Assembly (NCBI GenBank): GCA_030622395.1 | Contig: JAUXGF010000146.1 | Span: forward strand, 1-6,986 | Reading direction: 5' to 3' | Source of the DNA: Calditrichaceae bacterium | GTDB taxonomy: Bacteria > Calditrichota > Calditrichia > Calditrichales > Calditrichaceae | DNA: 6,986 nt | Part shown: in pieces, positions 5,882 through 6,986 of the stretch | Numbering within the stretch: the stretch's first letter is position 1 | Layout: every line of letters begins with the position of its first letter | Translations under genes and position numbers: made by a program | Notes under the pieces: model-generated | What the model was told of the DNA's origin: nothing | What the model saw: only the letters and a program-made list of their open reading frames with translations | Database searches by the model: none

Positions 5882-6754
5882 TCATAAAGATACATCAAAA
5901 TTTGCAGCTAATAATTCAACCAGCCGCTTACGATTGGGAAGGTTAAATCTTTCATCACTTAATATCAATTCCGCTAATTTTTTATAAAGTTCAATGTCAA
6001 GTTTATCTGCGCTATGATTTAAATAATCCAGATGTTTTTGAATTGTTTCCAAATCGCCCCGTTTCAGGGGGCCGCTTAAAATATCCTGAAGCGGTCTGTT
6101 TTTGTAATTCTGCACGGTGCGGTCTATTAACGGATAAAGAATATCTGTTTTGTCGATTTCTTTAATCCCCGCATTATCCAGAATACGCTCTGCCCAGATT
6201 AACAATGAAACAATATAGTTTGATGAAACTACTCCAGCCAGGTGCATGGCGGATTTTTGTTCTTTATTGATAAAAAGCGTTTTTGCATGAAGTTTACTGC
6301 AAATATCTTTTATTATCTTTTTCCCCCGCTCATCGCCTTCATAAGAACAAACTACATTTTTCCAAATTGACGGCGGTAAAAAATTTCTTTCAAAAGTCTG
6401 CATAGGATGAAAACTACCGATAACCGCGCCTTTGATTTTTAAATTATCTAATAGTTTTGAATCCCGCGCCCCAGAAGTATGAAGGATAAATTTATTAGTT
6501 AATTCAAATTTTTGTAAATCTTCACTTACACCGGCAATCCGGTCATCCTGCACGGCGATAAAAACAACGTCCGTTTCCGAGACTATTTGCGCATTAAGTT
6601 TGTTAATATACTCTTTCTGAGAAATATACCTCGTTTTTATAACTGCGAAGAGTTCTCTGCCACATAATACAAGCCGCTTATAACCGCTCATTTTTAATGC
6701 TCTAAAAAGTGAACTGCCGAGTTTGCCGGCTCCTATAATAGCTATTGATTCCAT
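5882..6754 (-). CDS. Rossmann-fold DUF2520 dehydrogenase-like protein
   Basis: With the start at 6754 this is a 290-residue protein. Residues 2-27 form a dinucleotide-binding strand-turn-helix with GAGKLG (8-13). HTSGA and then GSFHPMQTF follow in the middle, and the C-terminal helical half carries HLAGVVSSNYIV and SGPLKRGD, hallmarks of DUF2520 proteins. The family resembles 6-phosphogluconate/F420-NADP oxidoreductase dehydrogenases and probably uses NAD(P); its substrate is not established, so I give no gene symbol. An in-frame ATG at 6805 would add 17 residues (basic, KNRGKLFLFKYKRKYI), but it has no ribosome site and would push the Rossmann glycines away from the N-terminus, so I prefer 6754. 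That start has only a weak A-rich AAAAGAAAA upstream. No obvious promoter was found. It leads a likely two-gene unit with the molbindin gene, and I see no functional link between the two. Confidence 0.85.
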   Translation of the reverse strand: MESIAIIGAGKLGSSLFRALKMSGYKRLVLCGRELFAVIKTRYISQKEYINKLNAQIVSETDVVFIAVQDDRIAGVSEDLQKFELTNKFILHTSGARDSKLLDNLKIKGAVIGSFHPMQTFERNFLPPSIWKNVVCSYEGDERGKKIIKDICSKLHAKTLFINKEQKSAMHLAGVVSSNYIVSLLIWAERILDNAGIKEIDKTDILYPLIDRTVQNYKNRPLQDILSGPLKRGDLETIQKHLDYLNHSADKLDIELYKKLAELILSDERFNLPNRKRLVELLAANFDVSL

Positions 6755-6882
6755 AATATATTTTCTTTTATACTTGAATAAAAATAATTTGCCCCGATTC
6801 TTCATCAGATTAAAAAAACTAATAAATATTGTGTTATCTCAAAAAACGCTGCTTCAGGAATATAGTTTGGTAAATAATTTAT

Positions 6883-6910
6883 GTCATACCGTCAGTGACG
6901 GAGTGGGAAA
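6883..6910. repeat. Short palindromic repeat next to TGTCAT, possible relative of the 74-100 repeat
   Basis: CCGTCA-G-TGACGG (6889-6901) is a perfect 6-base inverted repeat around one base. It is preceded by TGTCAT and followed by AGTGGGAAAT. Read on the other strand, the repeat at 74-100 has the same order: TGTCAT, then a variable palindrome. The two palindromes differ in sequence, so kinship is tentative. It lies upstream of the minus-strand DUF2520 gene. Confidence 0.35.
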
Positions 6911-6941
6911 TTTATTTGGGTGTATATTTGGAATAACACAA

Positions 6942-6986
6942 ACCCACCCCTAACCCCTCCCAAGAGGGGAATAAGCAATGCCCCTC
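6942..6986. repeat. Dispersed GC-rich hairpin repeat, copy cut off by the window end
   Basis: The 19-base arm ACCCACCCCTAACCCCTCC is repeated exactly here, followed by the inner part of the hairpin up to CCCCTC, where the window stops. Compared with 2626-2670, 42 of 45 bases match. Two of the three changes (C at 6961, G at 6966) restore pairs that are G-T and A-C in the first copy, if the missing right arm is the same. So this copy would be the better-paired hairpin and the one at 2626 looks slightly decayed. Confidence 0.8.

Noticed and set aside
6755..6805. Longer DUF2520 start at 6805
   Set aside because: The extra 17 residues precede the Rossmann motif, which normally begins within a few residues of the start, and no ribosome site precedes 6805.
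6723..6953. 76-residue plus-strand frame at the right end
   Set aside because: It is antisense to the start of the DUF2520 gene and ends inside the GC-rich hairpin repeat, with no family resemblance.

Overview
The window looks like a chromosomal piece of an AT-rich, Gram-negative bacterium of the FCB superphylum. It is more likely from an Ignavibacteriota, Calditrichota, Marinimicrobia or KSB1-like lineage than from a classical Bacteroidota. The main reason is that two unrelated secreted proteins end in the same roughly 90-residue C-terminal domain that starts with NYPNPFNPST. This is the type IX secretion (T9SS/Por) sorting-domain signature common in those phyla. The lineage assignment is inference from this family and base composition, not from a marker gene.

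Layout. Positions 1-311 hold short palindromic repeats and then a sigma-54-type promoter (TGGCAC-N5-TTGTA, 260-275). This promoter leads into a two-gene unit. The first gene encodes a six-repeat Kelch propeller with a T9SS tail (312-1595). Four bases after it comes an envelope protein with a helical N-terminus and a DUF5683-type membrane domain (1600-2418). Positions 2419-3051 are a 633-base gene-free stretch. It contains a 20-base direct repeat, a 67-base GC-rich hairpin of a dispersed family, a perfect 16-base palindrome, a second sigma-54-type promoter (2793-2808), and just after it a compact candidate structured RNA that ends in a hairpin plus T-run. Then comes an 829-residue secreted protein of seven carboxypeptidase-regulatory-like beta-sandwich repeats with a T9SS tail (3052-5541), closed by a clear intrinsic terminator (5564-5593).

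On the minus strand, convergent with it, lie a Rossmann/DUF2520 dehydrogenase-like gene (5882-6754) and, 44 bases downstream, a small molbindin-type (Mop/TOBE) oxyanion-binding protein (5628-5837). The right edge carries a second, truncated copy of the GC-rich hairpin repeat (6942-6986).

How it works together. The plus-strand half appears to be a cell-surface or secreted-protein module. Each of its two transcription units has a near-identical TTGGCACT-N4-TTGTAC element in front, which suggests co-regulation by RpoN and an enhancer-binding activator. The minus-strand pair looks like ordinary cytoplasmic metabolism. I see no mobile-element genes, defence system, CRISPR array, tRNA or rRNA. The most unusual part is the intergenic region 2749-2903, where palindrome, sigma-54 promoter and folded RNA lie in series.
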